Source: Rhodoferax saidenbachensis (GTDB lineage Bacteria; Pseudomonadota; Gammaproteobacteria; Burkholderiales; Burkholderiaceae_C). From it: a DNA stretch of 64,000 nt. Both the position numbers and the translations under genes were made by a program. The stretch is from assembly GCF_001955715.1 (NCBI RefSeq), contig NZ_CP019239.1, positions 2,914,001 through 2,978,000 on the forward strand, read 5' to 3'. Under the pieces are notes generated by a model that was given only the letters and a program-made list of their open reading frames with translations, made no database searches and had not been told where the DNA came from. Positions 9,675 through 20,493 of this stretch are shown piece after piece; positions within the stretch are counted from its first letter, which is position 1, and each line of letters begins with the position of its first letter.

Positions 9675-10199
9675 TCAGCGGTACTTGGCGTCAGCCTGTT
9701 TGGCTGTCGCAATCTCGCCTTCGTAGCGATCACCAACTGCCAACAACATCTCTTTGGTGAAGTACAGGTCACCACGCTTTTCACCGTGGTATTCAAGGAT
9801 GTGGGTTTCCACAATCGAATCCACGGGGCAGCTCTCTTCACAGAAGCCGCAGAAAATGCACTTGGTCAGATCAATGTCATACCGCGTGGTACGGCGCGAG
9901 CCATCGGCACGCACATCGGACTCGATGGTGATGGCCATGGCTGGACACACCGCTTCACACAGCTTGCAGGCAATGCAGCGCTCTTCGCCATTTTCATAAC
10001 GGCGCAAGGCATGCAGACCGCGGAAACGCGGGCTCAGGGGTGTCTTCTCTTCAGGAAACTGGACAGTCACCTTGCGGCGAAACAGATAACGCCCTGTCAG
10101 TGCCATCCCTTTGAACAACTCGATCAGCAGGAAACTGGACAGGAAGTCCCACAGCGAAAAAGCGGGAGAAGGCGCACGGGTGTAGGTAGACGAAGTCAT
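9675..10199 (-). CDS. nuoI: NADH-quinone oxidoreductase subunit I
   Basis: This ferredoxin-like subunit carries two [4Fe-4S] clusters (N6a and N6b) between the peripheral and membrane arms of complex I. Both motifs are complete: [12 protein letters not shown] and [12 protein letters not shown]. The chosen start (MTSSTY, ATG at 10197-10199) gives 174 residues, and the N-terminal amphipathic/hydrophobic segment matches homologues. An upstream in-frame start at 10265 would overlap nuoH and is unlikely. Confidence 0.97.
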   Translation of the reverse strand: MTSSTYTRAPSPAFSLWDFLSSFLLIELFKGMALTGRYLFRRKVTVQFPEEKTPLSPRFRGLHALRRYENGEERCIACKLCEAVCPAMAITIESDVRADGSRRTTRYDIDLTKCIFCGFCEESCPVDSIVETHILEYHGEKRGDLYFTKEMLLAVGDRYEGEIATAKQADAKYR

Positions 10200-10210
10200 A
10201 AGAGATTCCT

Positions 10211-11287
10211 TCACAGCCAGATGTTGAAGGACGTTTGCATCCAGGCGCCCACCACCAACAGCCACACCAAGGTGACGGGGATGAACACTTTCCAGCCCAG
10301 ACGCATGATTTGGTCATAACGGAAGCGGGGGAAGGTGGCGCGAACCCAGATAAACAGGCTGACCACGGCACAGGTCTTGATACCGAGCCAGATCCAGCCA
10401 GGGATGAAGTCCAGCGCAGCGACCGGCGACAACCAGCCGCCCAGGAACATGATGGATGCGAGGATGGAGATCAGCCACATGTTGGCGTATTCGGCCAGAT
10501 AGAACATCGCATAGGACATGCCGGAGTACTCGACCATGTGACCCGCCACGATTTCAGCCTCCCCTTCAACCACGTCAAAAGGATGGCGGTTGGTTTCTGC
10601 CAGACCGGAAATCACGTACACCACAAAAATGGGCAGCAATGGCAACCAGTTCCAGGAGAGGAAAGCCAGCCCCATGGCGGCCATCTCCCCCTTGCTCTGG
10701 CCCACCACGATGTCCGTCATGTTCATGCTGCCCGTGACCATCAGCACGATGACCAGGCAAAAGCCCATGGAAATTTCGTAGCTCACCATTTGCGCAGAGG
10801 CGCGCAACGCGCCCAGGAAAGCGTATTTGGAGTTGGACGCCCAGCCCGCGATCACCACGCCATAAACTTCCATGGAGGTGATGGCCATGATGAACAACAA
10901 GCCCGCATTCACATTGGCCAGCGCCACGTCGGGACCAAACGGCACTACAGCCCAAGCAGCCAGGGCGGGCATGATGGTCAGAATAGGACCAATGAAGAAC
11001 AAACCCTTGTTGGCCTGTGCCGGCACCAGGATTTCCTTGGTCAGCAGTTTCAGTGCATCGGCAATCGGTTGCAAAAGCCCCAAAGGCCCCACGCGGTTGG
11101 GACCTACCCGCACCTGCATCCAACCCAGGAACTTGCGCTCCCACAAAGTCAGGTAAGCCACCGCGCCCATGAGCGGGAGAAGCACCACCACAATCTTGAT
11201 CAAAGTCCAGATGATGGGCCACAGCAGACCTGCCCACCAAGGTGCAGCCAGCAAACCCAGGCCAGCGTTGTAGATCGTGTCAATCAT
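10211..11287 (-). CDS. nuoH: NADH-quinone oxidoreductase subunit H
   Basis: This membrane subunit, 358 residues, forms much of the quinone-binding chamber. About eight to nine hydrophobic helices are visible. Motifs include [20 protein letters not shown] near the N-terminus and the acidic loop [15 protein letters not shown], both characteristic of NuoH/ND1. Its start overlaps the nuoG stop by 4 bases. Identification is secure. Confidence 0.97.
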   Translation of the reverse strand: MIDTIYNAGLGLLAAPWWAGLLWPIIWTLIKIVVVLLPLMGAVAYLTLWERKFLGWMQVRVGPNRVGPLGLLQPIADALKLLTKEILVPAQANKGLFFIGPILTIMPALAAWAVVPFGPDVALANVNAGLLFIMAITSMEVYGVVIAGWASNSKYAFLGALRASAQMVSYEISMGFCLVIVLMVTGSMNMTDIVVGQSKGEMAAMGLAFLSWNWLPLLPIFVVYVISGLAETNRHPFDVVEGEAEIVAGHMVEYSGMSYAMFYLAEYANMWLISILASIMFLGGWLSPVAALDFIPGWIWLGIKTCAVVSLFIWVRATFPRFRYDQIMRLGWKVFIPVTLVWLLVVGAWMQTSFNIWL

Positions 11288-13422
11288 GCCAGTGCCTCCT
11301 GGGCAACAGGTGCTGCGGCAGTAGCGCGCGCATCCGCCGTCAGTTGCAGCGATGTGGCGCGGCGCACCAGACCATCGAGCTGGTAAATGCTAGCCACCAC
11401 AGGCTCTGTCGCGCCACCCGTCAACACCGGCACAGCGTGGCTGGTATTGCCCAGGCGGTCGGCTCGTACGTGTGTGGGAGTCGCATCGTCACCGATGTGC
11501 AAATCAGCCAACACCTCTTGCGAGGACTCAAAAGCAAAACCGGGCAGGTTCAGCATATTGGCCAGCACACGCAGAACTTTCCAGGCCGGACGGGTTTCGC
11601 CCAATGGCTTGACCACGGCGTGGAAGCTTTGCACACGCCCTTCGGCGTTGACAAAGGTGCCAGACGTTTCGGTGAATGGTGCAATAGGCAGCAGCACATC
11701 GCTGAATTCCATGTTGGCCTTGAAGGGACTCAAGGAGACAACCATCTCGGACTTCACCAATTGGTGGGCCGCGCCTGCAGCAGAGTCGAATACCGGTTCG
11801 GTATTGAGCAGGAAAACCGCTTTGAGGCCACCGGCCAGCATCTGGGCGGCGTTCAGGCCGCCCGCGCCCGGTACAGCACCAGCTACCTGAGCGCCAACGG
11901 TATTGGCCGCTTCGGTGAGGTAACCCACGCTGGCGCCGGTCTGCTCCGCAATCCAGTTGGCCAGCGACAGCAGACTGGTAGCTTGCGCATGGTGCGCAGC
12001 GCCATTGCCCAGCAAAACCGCTTTGCGTTCGCCGCCCAATAAGCTCTTGGCAATGGCCTGGGCCGACACCGTGGCGCTGCCAGCAGCAGGTGCAGAAACA
12101 CCGGTCTCTGCCGCAATGGCGGTTGCGATGTCAGCCAGCGCCTGCACCCATTGGCCCGCGGGAACGTGCACCGCATTGGCAACGGGAATGGCCCAGTCAG
12201 TTGCTACTGTATTAATAGCGCTTACCGCACATCCCATGCGGGCCGCCTGCCGAATTCGTTGTGCAAACAGGGGGTGATCCTTGCGCAGGTTGGAGCCTAC
12301 GACCAGCACGCGCTGCAGTTGCGACAGGGAAGCAATCGAGGTGCCGAGCCAGCGCACGCTACTGGAACTTTCAAACTCGGCATTGCGCAGACGGTAGTCG
12401 ATATTCTCGCTGCCCAGGCCGCGCACCAGTGCGCCTGCCAGATGCAGCTCTTCGAGCGTGCTGTGCGGGCTCACCAGGGTACCGATGGAGTTCGCGCCGT
12501 GGTTGGCCTTGATCTGCTTGAGACCGTTGGCCACGTATTCCAGGGCCGTTTGCCAGTCCACGCTGGCCCACTTGCCACCCTGCTTGATCATGGGCGTGGT
12601 CAGGCGTTCGTCGCTGTTCAGCGCTTCGTAGGAGAAACGGTCGCGGTCGGCAATCCAGCATTCGTTGACCGCTTCGTTTTCGAGCGGCACCACACGCATG
12701 ACCTGGTTGTTCTTGACCTGCACCACCAGGTTGGCACCGGTAGAGTCGTGCGGGCTGACCGACTTGCGGCGCGACAGTTCCCAAGTACGGGCGCTGTAGC
12801 GGAAAGGCTTGCTGGTCAGCGCGCCCACGGGGCAGATGTCGATCATGTTGCCCGACAGCTCGGAATCCACCGACTCTCCAATAAAGGTTTCGATCTCGGC
12901 ATGTTCACCGCGGTGCGACATGCCCAGCTCCATCACGCCGGCCACTTCCTGGCCAAAACGCACACAGCGGGTGCAGTGGATGCAGCGGCTCATTTCCTGC
13001 ATGGAAATCAGCGGACCGACGTCCTTGACAGGTACCACGCGTTTTTCTTCTTCGTAACGCGACGACGAACCACCGTAGCCGACCGCCAAATCCTGCAACT
13101 GACACTCACCGCCCTGGTCGCAGATCGGGCAATCCAGCGGGTGGTTGATCAGCAAAAACTCCATGACGGATTTCTGCGCCTTGATCGCCTTGTCGCTCTT
13201 GGTGCGCACGATCATGCCCTGCGTCACCGGCGTAGCGCAGGCGGGCATGGGCTTGGGCATCTTCTCCACGTCGACCAGACACATGCGGCAATTGGCCGCA
13301 ATGCTGAGCTTCTTGTGATAGCAGAAATGCGGGATGTAGGTACCGGCCTTGTCGGCGGCATGCATGATCATGCTGCCTTCAACAATGTCTACCTTCTTGC
13401 CGTCGAGTTCGATTTCAATCAT
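11284..13422 (-). CDS. nuoG: NADH-quinone oxidoreductase subunit G
   Basis: This is the large iron-sulfur subunit of the peripheral arm, 712 residues. The N-terminal [2Fe-2S] ferredoxin domain shows the cysteines in [21 protein letters not shown] His/Cys-liganded cluster region ([18 protein letters not shown]) and a further ferredoxin-like set ([16 protein letters not shown]) follow. The C-terminal half is a molybdopterin-oxidoreductase-like domain that carries no molybdenum in this family. Around codons at 12195-12226 the sequence resembles repeat family A, so a short surface stretch may be repeat-derived. Confidence 0.97.
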   Translation of the reverse strand: MIEIELDGKKVDIVEGSMIMHAADKAGTYIPHFCYHKKLSIAANCRMCLVDVEKMPKPMPACATPVTQGMIVRTKSDKAIKAQKSVMEFLLINHPLDCPICDQGGECQLQDLAVGYGGSSSRYEEEKRVVPVKDVGPLISMQEMSRCIHCTRCVRFGQEVAGVMELGMSHRGEHAEIETFIGESVDSELSGNMIDICPVGALTSKPFRYSARTWELSRRKSVSPHDSTGANLVVQVKNNQVMRVVPLENEAVNECWIADRDRFSYEALNSDERLTTPMIKQGGKWASVDWQTALEYVANGLKQIKANHGANSIGTLVSPHSTLEELHLAGALVRGLGSENIDYRLRNAEFESSSSVRWLGTSIASLSQLQRVLVVGSNLRKDHPLFAQRIRQAARMGCAVSAINTVATDWAIPVANAVHVPAGQWVQALADIATAIAAETGVSAPAAGSATVSAQAIAKSLLGGERKAVLLGNGAAHHAQATSLLSLANWIAEQTGASVGYLTEAANTVGAQVAGAVPGAGGLNAAQMLAGGLKAVFLLNTEPVFDSAAGAAHQLVKSEMVVSLSPFKANMEFSDVLLPIAPFTETSGTFVNAEGRVQSFHAVVKPLGETRPAWKVLRVLANMLNLPGFAFESSQEVLADLHIGDDATPTHVRADRLGNTSHAVPVLTGGATEPVVASIYQLDGLVRRATSLQLTADARATAAAPVAQEALA
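12195..12226. repeat. Possible degenerate family A repeat inside nuoG
   Basis: The bases AGTTGCTACTGTATTAATAG followed by CGCTTACCGCA resemble the reverse complement of the family A arm, with several mismatches. The copy is translated within nuoG without breaking the frame. The degeneracy makes this call uncertain. Confidence 0.35.
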
Positions 13423-13424
13423 TG

Positions 13425-14804
13425 TTAGCTTTCCACCGCCGCATGGACCATGCTGGACTTGTGCTCGATCAGGTGCGCAAACTCATGCCGATAGTGTTTG
13501 ATCATGGCGCGCACGGGCATGGCTGCCGCGTCGCCCAGCGCGCAAATGGTGCGGCCCATGATGTTCTCGGACACGTTGTCCAGCAGATCCAGATCAGTGG
13601 GGCGTCCCTTGCCATCCACGATGCGATCCACCATCCGCGACAACCAACCCGTGCCTTCACGGCAAGGTGTGCACTGGCCGCAGGATTCGTGCATGTAGAA
13701 GTAGGACAGACGCTGCAGCGCCTTGACCATGCAACGCGTTTCGTCCATGACGATCACGGCGCCGGAACCCAGCATGGAACCCGCCTTGGCGATGGAGTCG
13801 TAGTCCATCGTGCATTCCATCATGATGGAAGCAGGCAACACAGGCGAAGACGAACCGCCGGGAATCACAGCCTTCAGGGCTTTGCCGCCCTTGACGCCAC
13901 CGGCCAGCTCCAACAGCTTGGCGAATGGGGTGCCCATGGGGATTTCGTAATTACCGGGCCGCTCGACGTCACCGCTGACCGAATAGATCTTGGTGCCGCC
14001 GTTGTTGGGCTTGCCGCATTCCAGATACGCCTGGCCGCCATTGCGAATGATCCAGGGGACCGCCGCAAAGGTTTCGGTGTTATTGATCGTGGTGGGCTTG
14101 CCGTACAGACCAAAGCTGGCCGGGAACGGTGGCTTGAAACGGGGTTGGCCCTTCTTGCCTTCCAGCGATTCCAGCAGAGCGGTTTCTTCACCGCAGATGT
14201 AAGCACCAAAGCCGTGGGCCGCGTGCAACTGGAAGCTGAAGTTGCTGCCCATGATGTTATTGCCCAAAAGGCCTGCAGCACGCGCTTCTTCCAATGCCGC
14301 TTCGAAGCGGTCATAAGCGGAAAAGATTTCGCCGTGGATGTAGTTGTAACCCACGCTGATACCCATCGCATACGCGGCGATGGCCATGCCTTCGATCACG
14401 ATATGCGGGTTGAACTCCAGAATGTCACGGTCCTTGCAGGTACCGGGTTCGCCTTCGTCGGAGTTGCAGACCAGGTATTTTTGTCCCGGGAACTGGCGGG
14501 GCATGAAGCTCCACTTCAGGCCGGTGGGGAAGCCCGCACCGCCGCGGCCGCGCAGTGCGGATTCTTTGACAGTAGCAATGACCTGGTCTTGCGTCATGCC
14601 CACGACGCCTGCTTCGTTCGGTGCCGCGCCATCCTTGCCCAGAATCTTGCGCAGCGCTTGGTAACCACCGCGCGCTTCGTAGTCTTTCAGGCTCCAGTTG
14701 GAACCGTTCAGGCCCGCATAAATCTGAGGATTGATGTGGCGGTCATGGAAACAGGTTTGAACGCCTGTGGCTTTGAACTGATCAAGGATCTTGTCGACGC
14801 TCAT
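13425..14804 (-). CDS. nuoF: NADH-quinone oxidoreductase subunit F
   Basis: This subunit binds NADH and FMN and takes up electrons into complex I. The glycine-rich FMN/NADH motif [16 protein letters not shown] lies near residue 63, and the [4Fe-4S] N3 cluster motif [12 protein letters not shown] lies near residue 350. The length of 459 fits. The start overlaps the nuoE stop by 4 bases, and the stop is 2 bases before the nuoG start. It forms the NADH dehydrogenase module with NuoE and NuoG. Confidence 0.98.
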   Translation of the reverse strand: MSVDKILDQFKATGVQTCFHDRHINPQIYAGLNGSNWSLKDYEARGGYQALRKILGKDGAAPNEAGVVGMTQDQVIATVKESALRGRGGAGFPTGLKWSFMPRQFPGQKYLVCNSDEGEPGTCKDRDILEFNPHIVIEGMAIAAYAMGISVGYNYIHGEIFSAYDRFEAALEEARAAGLLGNNIMGSNFSFQLHAAHGFGAYICGEETALLESLEGKKGQPRFKPPFPASFGLYGKPTTINNTETFAAVPWIIRNGGQAYLECGKPNNGGTKIYSVSGDVERPGNYEIPMGTPFAKLLELAGGVKGGKALKAVIPGGSSSPVLPASIMMECTMDYDSIAKAGSMLGSGAVIVMDETRCMVKALQRLSYFYMHESCGQCTPCREGTGWLSRMVDRIVDGKGRPTDLDLLDNVSENIMGRTICALGDAAAMPVRAMIKHYRHEFAHLIEHKSSMVHAAVES

Positions 14805-15310
14805 GCCTTGGCTCCCTCACGACTGGACTCTTCGCGCAGGCTGTCAACCAGTTGGTCCAGCTTGTCGTCGCTCATGAAACTGCACATATGGCGGTCATTC
14901 ACCAGCATGACAGGCGAATCAGCGCAGGCACCGAGGCATTCGCTTTGCTGCAGCGTAAACAGGCCGTCAGCCGTCGTCTCACCCATATGGATGCCCAACT
15001 TGTGCTCCAGATGGTGCAAGGCTTTCTGGCCATCACGCAACTGGCATGGCAGATTGGTGCAGACGTTCAGCTTGTACTTGCCAACGGGACGCTGGTTGTA
15101 CATGTTATAGAACGTGGTGACTTCGTGCACGGCAATAGGCGCCATGCCCAAATATTCAGCAACGACTTTTTCACTGTCAGTACTGACGAAGCCCAACTCC
15201 TGCTGCACGATAGCCAGGCAGGCCATGACGGCAGACTGGCGGCCCGCGTCGTTGTCAGGGTACTTGGCGACTTCCTTGGCGAAGCGCGCTTTGGTGGCGT
15301 CAGAGATCAT
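14801..15310 (-). CDS. nuoE: NADH-quinone oxidoreductase subunit E
   Basis: This thioredoxin-like subunit holds the [2Fe-2S] cluster N1a. The four cysteines are arranged as CTNLPC and, about 35 residues on, CLGAC. The length is 169. Overlaps of 4 bases with both nuoD and nuoF show tight coupling in the operon. Confidence 0.97.
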   Translation of the reverse strand: MISDATKARFAKEVAKYPDNDAGRQSAVMACLAIVQQELGFVSTDSEKVVAEYLGMAPIAVHEVTTFYNMYNQRPVGKYKLNVCTNLPCQLRDGQKALHHLEHKLGIHMGETTADGLFTLQQSECLGACADSPVMLVNDRHMCSFMSDDKLDQLVDSLREESSREGAKA

Positions 15311-16560
15311 CGGTCAATCTCTCCAAAAACAATATCCATGGTGCCAATGATCGAGACTGCATCGGCAATCATGTGACCGGTGGCCATTTCATTCAAACCG
15401 GCCAGATGGGCAAAGCCCGGTGGACGGATTTTCAGACGATAAGGCTTGTTGGCACCATCGCTCAAGATGTAGATACCAAACTCGCCCTTGGGATGCTCGA
15501 CGGCTGCGTAGGCTTCGCCTTCGGGCACATGAAAACCTTCGGTGAAGAGCTTGAAGTGGTGAATCAACTCTTCCATGTTGGTCTTCATGGATTCGCGCGA
15601 CGGTGCTGCGACCTTGTGGTTGTCGGTGATCACCGGACCGGGGTTGGCCTTGAGCCAGTCAACGCACTGCTTGATGATGCGGTTGGACTGCTTCATCTCC
15701 TCCATGCGCACCAGGTAACGGTCGTACACATCGCCGGTCTTGCCCACGGGAATATCAAAGTCCAGTTGGTCGTAGACGTCGTAGGGCTGCTTCTTGCGCA
15801 GGTCCCAGGCAATGCCGGAGCCACGCAACATGGGGCCGGTAAAGCCCAGATTGAGCGCACGCTCAGGCGTCACGATGCCGATGTTGACGGTACGCTGCTT
15901 CCAGATGCGGTTCTCGGTGAGAAGCGTGTGGTACTCATCCAGACAGGCCGGGAAGCGCTGCGTGAAGTCTTCAATGAAGTCCAGCAACGAACCCTGGCGG
16001 TTCTTGTTGAGCTCTGCCACACCCTTGGCATTGCGCACCTTGCTGGCCTTGAACTGGGGCATGGTGTCGGGCAGGTCGCGGTACACGCCACCGGGACGGA
16101 AATACGCTGCATGCATGCGCGCGCCGCTGGCGGCTTCGTACATGTCAAACAGGTCTTCACGTTCGCGGAAGGTGTAGATCAGGATGGTGGAGCTGCCGCA
16201 ATCATTGCCGTGTGAGCCCAGCCACATCAGGTGGTTCAGCAGACGGGTGATTTCGGAGAACATCACGCGGATGTACTGCGCACGGACCGGCACGTCGATA
16301 CCCAGCAGCTTTTCAATCGCCAGGCAGTAAGCGTGCTCGTTGCACATCATGGACACGTAGTCCAGACGGTCCATGTACGGCAAGGCCTGCATATAGGTCT
16401 TGCTCTCGGCCAGCTTCTCGGTGGCGCGGTGCAGCAATCCAATGTGCGGATCGGCACGCTGGATGACTTCACCGTCCAGCTCCAGCACCAAGCGCAATAC
16501 GCCGTGGGCTGCCGGGTGCTGAGGACCGAAGTTGAGGGTGTAGTTTTTGATTTCGGCCAT
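15307..16560 (-). CDS. nuoD: NADH-quinone oxidoreductase subunit D
   Basis: This 49-kDa-type subunit, 417 residues, helps form the quinone site and is homologous to NiFe hydrogenase large subunits. The conserved N-terminus [15 protein letters not shown], the motif [12 protein letters not shown] and the C-terminal DIVFGEIDR are present. It is separate from nuoC, unlike the fused NuoCD of Escherichia coli. It follows nuoC after 2 bases. Confidence 0.98.
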   Translation of the reverse strand: MAEIKNYTLNFGPQHPAAHGVLRLVLELDGEVIQRADPHIGLLHRATEKLAESKTYMQALPYMDRLDYVSMMCNEHAYCLAIEKLLGIDVPVRAQYIRVMFSEITRLLNHLMWLGSHGNDCGSSTILIYTFREREDLFDMYEAASGARMHAAYFRPGGVYRDLPDTMPQFKASKVRNAKGVAELNKNRQGSLLDFIEDFTQRFPACLDEYHTLLTENRIWKQRTVNIGIVTPERALNLGFTGPMLRGSGIAWDLRKKQPYDVYDQLDFDIPVGKTGDVYDRYLVRMEEMKQSNRIIKQCVDWLKANPGPVITDNHKVAAPSRESMKTNMEELIHHFKLFTEGFHVPEGEAYAAVEHPKGEFGIYILSDGANKPYRLKIRPPGFAHLAGLNEMATGHMIADAVSIIGTMDIVFGEIDR

Positions 16561-16562
16561 GA

Positions 16563-17171
16563 TTACTGCAGCCCGCCGTAGTTGTCTTCACGGATGATGC
16601 GCGGCGTGATTTCGCGCGTCTCGATCGTGACGGGCTGGTACACCACCCGTTTTTGCTCGGCGTCGTAGCGCATTTCCACATGGCCCGTGGTGGGAAAGTC
16701 CTTGCGGAAAGGGTGACCAATGAAGCCGTAGTCGGTAAGAATGCGGCGCAAGTCGGTGTGGCCATCAAACACAATGCCAAACAGATCGAAGGCCTCGCGC
16801 TCAAACCAGTTGGCGGAATTCCAGATATCGTTCACGGACGCCACCATAGGCATGCCGTCATCGGGCGCGAACACCTTGAGGCGCACGCGCTGATTCAGAC
16901 TCACCGACAGCAACTGACTCACCACGCAGTAGCGCGGGCCTTCGTAAGCACCCGCCTTGTAGTCGGAGTAATCCACGCCACACAGGTCGATGAGTTGCTC
17001 GAACTGGCAACCCGGCGCATCACGCAGCGCCAGCGCGGCAGCATGGTAATCCTGCGTGGACACCAGCACCTTAAGTTCACCGAGATCGATGGAAATGCGC
17101 TTGATCTTGTCACCCAGCGCCGCCTCGACAGCCGCCTGGGTGGTTTCGGGACGCACGGAAAATTCGGTCAT
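16563..17171 (-). CDS. nuoC: NADH-quinone oxidoreductase subunit C
   Basis: This 30-kDa-type peripheral subunit has 202 residues. The signature [20 protein letters not shown] followed by RRILTDYGF and GHPFRKDFP is diagnostic for the NuoC family. It sits 9 bases after nuoB and 2 bases before nuoD. It binds no cofactor and scaffolds NuoB, NuoD and NuoI. Confidence 0.98.
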   Translation of the reverse strand: MTEFSVRPETTQAAVEAALGDKIKRISIDLGELKVLVSTQDYHAAALALRDAPGCQFEQLIDLCGVDYSDYKAGAYEGPRYCVVSQLLSVSLNQRVRLKVFAPDDGMPMVASVNDIWNSANWFEREAFDLFGIVFDGHTDLRRILTDYGFIGHPFRKDFPTTGHVEMRYDAEQKRVVYQPVTIETREITPRIIREDNYGGLQ

Positions 17172-17180
17172 GGTGTCCCT

Positions 17181-17660
17181 TCAGGCGCGTGCGATGGTTT
17201 CAGTGCGGCGGATCTTTTGCTGCAATTGCAAAATGCCGTACAACAGCGCTTCTGCGGTGGGCGGACAGCCCGGCACATAGACATCCACCGGGACAATGCG
17301 ATCACAGCCACGCACCACCGAATAGCTGTAGTGGTAATAACCACCACCATTGGCACACGAACCCATGCTGATCACCCAGCGCGGCTCGGACATCTGGTCA
17401 TACACCTTGCGCAGTGCGGGTGCCATCTTGTTGCACAGCGTACCTGCCACAATCATCAGATCGGATTGGCGCGGGCTGGCACGGAACACTTCGGAGCCGA
17501 AGCGGCTGATGTCATAACGCGCAGCCGCCGCATGCATCATTTCCACAGCACAACAGGCCAGACCAAACGTCATGGGCCAAATGGACCCCGTCTTGGCCCA
17601 GTTCATCACCGAGTCATAACTCGTAGTGACGAAGCCTTCTTTGAGTACACCTTCAATCAT
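17181..17660 (-). CDS. nuoB: NADH-quinone oxidoreductase subunit B
   Basis: This subunit carries cluster N2, the last iron-sulfur centre before quinone. The adjacent cysteine pair in [18 protein letters not shown] and VPGCPPTAE supply the [4Fe-4S] ligands. I chose the ATG at 17658-17660 ([10 protein letters not shown]), giving 159 residues. An upstream ATG at 17705 would overlap nuoA and has no family support. The gap to the nuoA stop is 4 bases. Confidence 0.98.
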   Translation of the reverse strand: MIEGVLKEGFVTTSYDSVMNWAKTGSIWPMTFGLACCAVEMMHAAAARYDISRFGSEVFRASPRQSDLMIVAGTLCNKMAPALRKVYDQMSEPRWVISMGSCANGGGYYHYSYSVVRGCDRIVPVDVYVPGCPPTAEALLYGILQLQQKIRRTETIARA

Positions 17661-17664
17661 TGCA

Positions 17665-18024
17665 TTACTCCCAGTCCAGAGCGCCTTTTTTCCACATGTA
17701 CACAAAGCCGATCGTCAGCACGATCACGAACTCTGCACCCACCAGAAAACCAAGGAAACCGATTTCCTTGAGCGACACCGCCCAGGGAAACAAAAAGGCT
17801 GTTTCCAGATCAAACAGAATAAACAGGATGGCGACCAGGTAATACCGGACGTCAAACTTCATGCGGGCGTCTTCAAACGCTTCGAAGCCGCATTCATAAG
17901 GGGAGTTTTTTGCCGCGTCAGGCCGGTTGGGCCCGAGGATGTAGCCCAGCACTTGCGGCACTACGCCGACGCCAATGCCGACCAAGATGAACAAGAGGAC
18001 GGGAAGGTATTGATCAAGGTTCAT
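17665..18024 (-). CDS. nuoA: NADH-quinone oxidoreductase subunit A
   Basis: This small membrane subunit of complex I has 119 residues and three helices. The diagnostic [20 protein letters not shown] loop is present, with its conserved cysteine. The chosen start is MNLDQYLP (ATG at 18022-18024); the frame extends to 18066 without support. It opens the 14-gene nuo operon, about 60 bases after the tRNA-Leu gene on the same strand, so tRNA and nuo transcripts may be joined. Confidence 0.97.
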   Translation of the reverse strand: MNLDQYLPVLLFILVGIGVGVVPQVLGYILGPNRPDAAKNSPYECGFEAFEDARMKFDVRYYLVAILFILFDLETAFLFPWAVSLKEIGFLGFLVGAEFVIVLTIGFVYMWKKGALDWE

Positions 18025-18085
18025 CTTGGGATTCTGATCAGCGTTATGTGTTTCCCGAGTATGCACCCGGGGAAACTGTTTTGTC

Positions 18086-18170
18086 TGGTGCCTTCGGCGA
18101 GACTCGAACTCGCACAGCTTTCGCCACTACCACCTCAAGATAGCGTGTCTACCAATTTCACCACGAAGGC
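18086..18170 (-). tRNA. tRNA-Leu (anticodon GAG)
   Basis: The minus strand folds as an 85-base class II tRNA ending in encoded CCA (18086-18088). The acceptor stem GCCTTCG pairs with CGAAGGC. The anticodon stem CTATC/GGTAG encloses the loop TTGAGGT with anticodon GAG. A long variable arm and a T-arm with GTTCGAGTC are present, as expected for leucine tRNA. It lies between secG and nuoA, a common place for this tRNA in betaproteobacteria. Confidence 0.96.
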
Positions 18171-18288
18171 GGCTCTCAGTTGTCTGAATGGCGTGAGGTG
18201 CCTTGCGGCTTTTTGCTCTTCAGACAAGCTTAGAGTTTACCCTGAATTTACCTCGTCACCCGAAGGGACAAGGCAATTGCAGAGGCAA

Positions 18289-18645
18289 TTATTTCGAGGG
18301 AATCTGCGCAGCACCCGATGCGGGCACCACAGGTGCAGGCGCTGCATCGGCAGCCACAGGCGCCACGACTGCAGCACCTTCCAGAACGCTACCGGTACTG
18401 GCAGGACGCAGGTTGCCGAAATAGGCCAGCGCCAGGGTGCACACAAAGAAGATGGTTGCCAGGATGGCGGTTGTGCGCGACAGGAAGTTGGCACTGCCGC
18501 TGGCGCCAAACAGGCTGCCCGAACCACCACTGCCAAATGCAGCGCCCATGTCAGCGCCTTTACCGTGTTGCACCAGGATCAGGCCAATCATGGCCAGGGC
18601 GGACAGCATTTGCACCGTCAGAATAACCGTTACCAAAACATTCAT
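18289..18645 (-). CDS. secG: Preprotein translocase subunit SecG
   Basis: SecG is the small accessory subunit of the SecYEG export channel in the inner membrane. The protein has 118 residues with two hydrophobic helices (near 3-25 and 55-76). Between them lies the typical loop LVQHGKGADMGAAFGSGGSG. An alanine- and proline-rich tail extends the C-terminus beyond the E. coli length. It follows tpiA, as in many betaproteobacteria. Confidence 0.95.
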   Translation of the reverse strand: MNVLVTVILTVQMLSALAMIGLILVQHGKGADMGAAFGSGGSGSLFGASGSANFLSRTTAILATIFFVCTLALAYFGNLRPASTGSVLEGAAVVAPVAADAAPAPVVPASGAAQIPSK

Positions 18646-18658
18646 GCTTTACTCCTAA

Positions 18659-18680
18659 ATTGATAGCTACTTGCGCAGTC
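18659..18680. repeat. Dispersed repeat family A, short copy between secG and tpiA
   Basis: ATTGATAGCTACTTGCGCAG is one arm of repeat A. It sits directly before the tpiA stop codon and 13 bases upstream of the secG start. Confidence 0.65.
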
Positions 18681-18682
18681 CC

Positions 18683-19426
18683 TTAGCGGGCTGCAGCAAT
18701 AATTGATAAAAAATCCGGGGCCTTGAGGGCTGCACCGCCCACCAAGCCACCGTCAATGTCCGCCTGTGCCAGCAAAGTGGCCGCATTGGCTGCATTCATG
18801 CTGCCGCCATACAAAATTTGCACCCGGTCTGCCTGTGCACTTGCGGCACGCAATTGCGCCCGCAACACGGCATGCACCTGCTGCGCCTGCTCTGGCGTTG
18901 CGGTCTTGCCAGTGCCAATCGCCCACACCGGCTCGTAGGCCACCACAATCTCGCTGATGCAATGGCCATTGGTATGGATAACTGCAGCCAGTTGGCGTTT
19001 GACCACTTCTTCGGTCTGCCCGGCTTCGCGTTCTGCGAGCGTTTCACCAACACAGACGATAGGCGTAATGCCATGCGCCAGCGCCGCTTTGGCTTTGTCG
19101 GCCACCAGCGCATCGCTTTCAACATGGTATTGGCGGCGCTCCGAATGACCGACGATGGCGTAACGCACCGCGAAGTCTTTCAGCATGGTCGCCGACATTT
19201 CACCGGTATAGGCGCCTGCTTCGTGGGCCGACACATCTTGCGTACCCAGGTCCAGTTGGCTTCCCGCCACCAGCGCTTGCACCTGCGCCAGATACGGCGC
19301 GGGCACACACACGGCGACCTGGCAAGCCCATTCGGCAGATGCTGCCAACAACGCCTTGACCAAGGCCTCGTTGGAGGCGGCATTGCCATTCATCTTCCAG
19401 TTGCCTGCAATCAGTTTTCGCTTCAT
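18683..19426 (-). CDS. tpiA: Triosephosphate isomerase
   Basis: This enzyme interconverts dihydroxyacetone phosphate and glyceraldehyde 3-phosphate in glycolysis and gluconeogenesis. Catalytic residues are all visible: the Asn and Lys of GNWKMNG (residues 8-14), the histidine of GHSERR, and the glutamate of [10 protein letters not shown], the last at the base of the flexible loop. The phosphate-binding YGGSMNAAN is present. The length of 247 is normal. It overlaps the upstream oxidoreductase gene by 4 bases. Confidence 0.98.
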   Translation of the reverse strand: MKRKLIAGNWKMNGNAASNEALVKALLAASAEWACQVAVCVPAPYLAQVQALVAGSQLDLGTQDVSAHEAGAYTGEMSATMLKDFAVRYAIVGHSERRQYHVESDALVADKAKAALAHGITPIVCVGETLAEREAGQTEEVVKRQLAAVIHTNGHCISEIVVAYEPVWAIGTGKTATPEQAQQVHAVLRAQLRAASAQADRVQILYGGSMNAANAATLLAQADIDGGLVGGAALKAPDFLSIIAAAR

Positions 19427-20418
19427 GCATCACCCCATGTCAAAACAATCTTGCCCACATGCTGGCTGGACTCCATCAGCGCATGCGCCTTGGCAGCCTC
19501 AGCCGCAGGCAAGACGCTGTGCAGCACCGGCTGGATGCGCCCTGCCGCCAGCAACGGCCATACCGTTTTCTGCAAGGCCTGCGCAATCGCACCCTTGAAA
19601 GCCACCGGACGTGCACGCAGCGTGGAGCCGGTGACCGTGAGGCGGCGACGCAGCACCAGTCCCGCATTGATCTCGCTCTTCACACCGCCCTGCACTGCAA
19701 TGATGACCAAGCGGCCATCTTCTGCCAGGCATTCCACTTCCTTGGCCACGTAGGCACCAGCCACCATGTCCAGAATCACATCCACACCGCGGTCTGCGGT
19801 CAGGCGCATTACTTCCGCCTGGAAATCCTGCGTCTTGTAGTTGATCGCGTGGTCTGCACCCAGGGCCAGGCAGGCTGCGCATTTTTCATCGCTGCCCGCG
19901 GTTACCAGAACCGTCGCGCCCAGGGCCTTGGTCATCTGAATGGCCGTGACGCCAATGCCGCTGGAGCCCCCCTGGATCAACAGGGTTTCACTGCTTTGCA
20001 ACCGCGCGCGGTCAAACACATTGCTCCACACCGTGAAGAAGGTTTCCGGCAGCGAGGCTGCCTGCACATCAGTGAGACCTGCTGGCACCGGCAGACACTG
20101 CGCCACGGGCGCAACACAGTACTCGGCATAACCACCACCCGCCACCAGCGCACACACCCGGTCACCCGGTTGGAGCCCAGCGGCCTGCATGGCAGCAGCA
20201 TCGCCTTCAACAACAACGCCCGCCACTTCCAGACCCGGAATATCCGAGGCACCGGGAGGTGCGGGGTAGAAACCTGCGCGCTGCAATACGTCAGGGCGAT
20301 TGATCCCGCTGGCGCTCACGCGAATGAGCAACTCCCCTGGGCCCGGTACAGGCACGGGGCGCTCTCCCAGACGCAGAACGTCAGGGCCACCAAAGGATGC
20401 AATCTCGATAACTTTCAT
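19423..20418 (-). CDS. NAD(P)H quinone oxidoreductase, PIG3-type medium-chain reductase
   Basis: This is a zinc-independent medium-chain dehydrogenase/reductase of 331 residues, predicted to reduce quinones or enones with NADPH. The GroES-like N-terminal domain ([18 protein letters not shown]) is followed by a Rossmann domain with [13 protein letters not shown]. No structural-zinc cysteine cluster is visible, which fits the quinone oxidoreductase branch. It sits between pnp and tpiA on the minus strand, overlapping tpiA by 4 bases. The physiological substrate is not known from sequence. Confidence 0.9.
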   Translation of the reverse strand: MKVIEIASFGGPDVLRLGERPVPVPGPGELLIRVSASGINRPDVLQRAGFYPAPPGASDIPGLEVAGVVVEGDAAAMQAAGLQPGDRVCALVAGGGYAEYCVAPVAQCLPVPAGLTDVQAASLPETFFTVWSNVFDRARLQSSETLLIQGGSSGIGVTAIQMTKALGATVLVTAGSDEKCAACLALGADHAINYKTQDFQAEVMRLTADRGVDVILDMVAGAYVAKEVECLAEDGRLVIIAVQGGVKSEINAGLVLRRRLTVTGSTLRARPVAFKGAIAQALQKTVWPLLAAGRIQPVLHSVLPAAEAAKAHALMESSQHVGKIVLTWGDA

Positions 20419-20482
20419 GGCTTTTAGACCGATAGCCCCCGCGCATATTGCGCGAGCAGCTATCGATTTGCTAGCAATTGCA
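20419..20482. repeat. Dispersed repeat family A, copy between the oxidoreductase gene and pnp
   Basis: The copy has GCTTTTAGACCGATAGCCCC, then GCGCGAGCAGCTATCGATTT and GCTAGCAATTGC, matching the left part and both arms of the family. It fills the whole intergenic space downstream of pnp and could act as a processing or termination hairpin. Confidence 0.75.
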
Positions 20483-20493
20483 GTGCGTCAGGC